From: Turritopsis dohrnii
Taxonomy: Eukaryota; Cnidaria; Hydrozoa; Anthoathecata; Oceaniidae
Reading direction: 5' to 3'
DNA: 64,000 nt
NCBI GenBank assembly: GCA_027922465.2
Contig: BQMF02000028.1
Coordinates: 682,001 to 746,000, forward strand
A program made the translations under genes and the position numbers. The notes under the pieces were generated by a model. It was given only the letters and a program-made list of their open reading frames with translations. It was not told where the DNA came from and searched no databases. Below are positions 63,356-64,000 of the stretch, in pieces. Within the stretch, counting starts at the first letter, position 1. Each line of letters starts with the position of its first letter.

Positions 63356-64000
63356 AGGCTGGTTTCCATACAGCAACATTTTGCGCTATAGCTCAAAAAG
63401 CTCCAGAGATTCATGCGCACTAAACAAAAATTACCGCTGCCTCAGAGATATTTTTAAGCTCAGGAGCTTTTTTCAAAAGTTGAATTCATTCTACTTTTTC
63501 TACGCGATTTTTGTCGCCACAGAAAATGAGCCAATCAGATTTGAGAATCAGATAATAATTACATCATCCCCACGCTGTATATTTTTAAAAATGCTCAAGA
63601 TGGCTGCCAATGAAGACAGATTTTCTTCTCTGTTGAGATTCTATGACATAAAAAAAGGCTGTCAATCAGGTAGAAACTCAAAATGATGAAAAGCAATTTA
63701 GACGATTTGGTAATGTACGGTGCTATCCAATTTAGGGCCTGCTCAAACCTAGCAGGAGTCATTCGAAACGACTTGAAAAAATACTCATGATCAAATGACA
63801 TCAAATCTTTTGCTAGAACATGAAATAATCCTTTTGATTTTCTTTCTAAAAACAATTTTCTAACCCACATTCGTTTTCTTTTGATTGTAAGTTTTTCTCG
63901 TTGTCTACGGCGACGCCATAACATAATTAAAACTGATAATTTCAAATTTTTCAGCATAAACAATCTTTTATAAATATTCGCCATATTTGTTTTGACATTT
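63356..64000. mobile_element. PIF/Harbinger-type element, left end, runs off the window
   Basis: AGGCTGGTTTCCATACAGC begins at 63356, directly after TTA (63353-63355), the 3-bp target typical of this superfamily. Comparison with the intact Rep sequence (TTCTTAGTTC) fixes the left boundary. The right end is outside the window. A transposase N-terminal fragment lies inside on the minus strand. Confidence 0.55.
63690..63984 (-). pseudogene. Harbinger transposase N-terminal fragment
   Basis: The minus strand reads KRMWVRKLFLERKSKGLFHVLAKDL...FDHEYFFKSFRMTPARFEQALNWIAPYITKSSK, the region that precedes the DDE nuclease in animal Harbinger transposases. After SSK the similarity ends at about 63700 and unrelated sequence follows, so the nuclease is absent and this is an internally deleted copy. 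Confidence 0.65.

Overview
The window is AT-rich animal DNA made almost entirely of transposable elements, with no bacterial-style operons and no conventional single-copy host gene that I recognise. An animal source is inferred from a full BEL/Pao LTR retrotransposon (a metazoan lineage), a Penelope-like element, Helitrons, a hAT element, a Kolobok-like gene, a PIF/Harbinger end and spliceosomal introns. I cannot name the species; an aquatic invertebrate such as a cnidarian or mollusc would fit.

Layout. 1-1336: decayed integrase-like gene (-). 1958-6638: decayed autonomous Helitron (-), with a ~1 kb ACGTT-rich replacement inside it. 6639-12767: Helitron pieces, a MITE that itself carries a Helitron, and gene-poor DNA. 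13326-21534: BEL/Pao element (-) with two LTRs and a 5-bp target duplication; a 904-bp Helitron sits in its 3' LTR. 21720-23283: Kolobok-like gene (-). 23878-25709: head-to-tail array of short Helitrons, running directly into a second autonomous Helitron (25710 onward) whose Rep/helicase gene carries two further Helitrons, one intron and a helicase deletion. 32979-34463 (possibly to 37214): a run of 24-30 nt exons, each with splice signals and almost all in phase 1, which looks like a micro-exon gene. 34607-37060: Penelope-like element, with a mariner-type MITE and a possible hammerhead ribozyme at its 3' side. 38797-40297: more Helitron ends and a GGACGT-rich repeat. 40961-45277: hAT element with terminal inverted repeats and a 6-bp duplication. 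45600-47780: simple repeats and foldbacks. 47861-57620: decayed Rep/Pif1-helicase gene (-), split by a 5134-bp terminal-inverted-repeat transposon (48200-53333). 58093-59945: tandem Helitrons and a Rep N-terminal fragment. 60396-62813: multi-exon gene coding a FEN1/XPG-like nuclease domain plus a CXC domain. 63231-64000: Rep fragment cut by a PIF/Harbinger end.

The insertion history is unusually readable. Several insertions can be removed on paper to recover the empty site: the Helitron in the LTR, the Helitron pair in the autonomous Helitron gene, and the 5.1-kb transposon in the Pif1 helicase. In the last two the reading frame is regained across the junction. The strongest candidates for something new are the micro-exon gene, the 5.1-kb transposon, and the repeated head-to-tail joining of Helitron 3' ends (CTAG) to the 5' end of the next Helitron.
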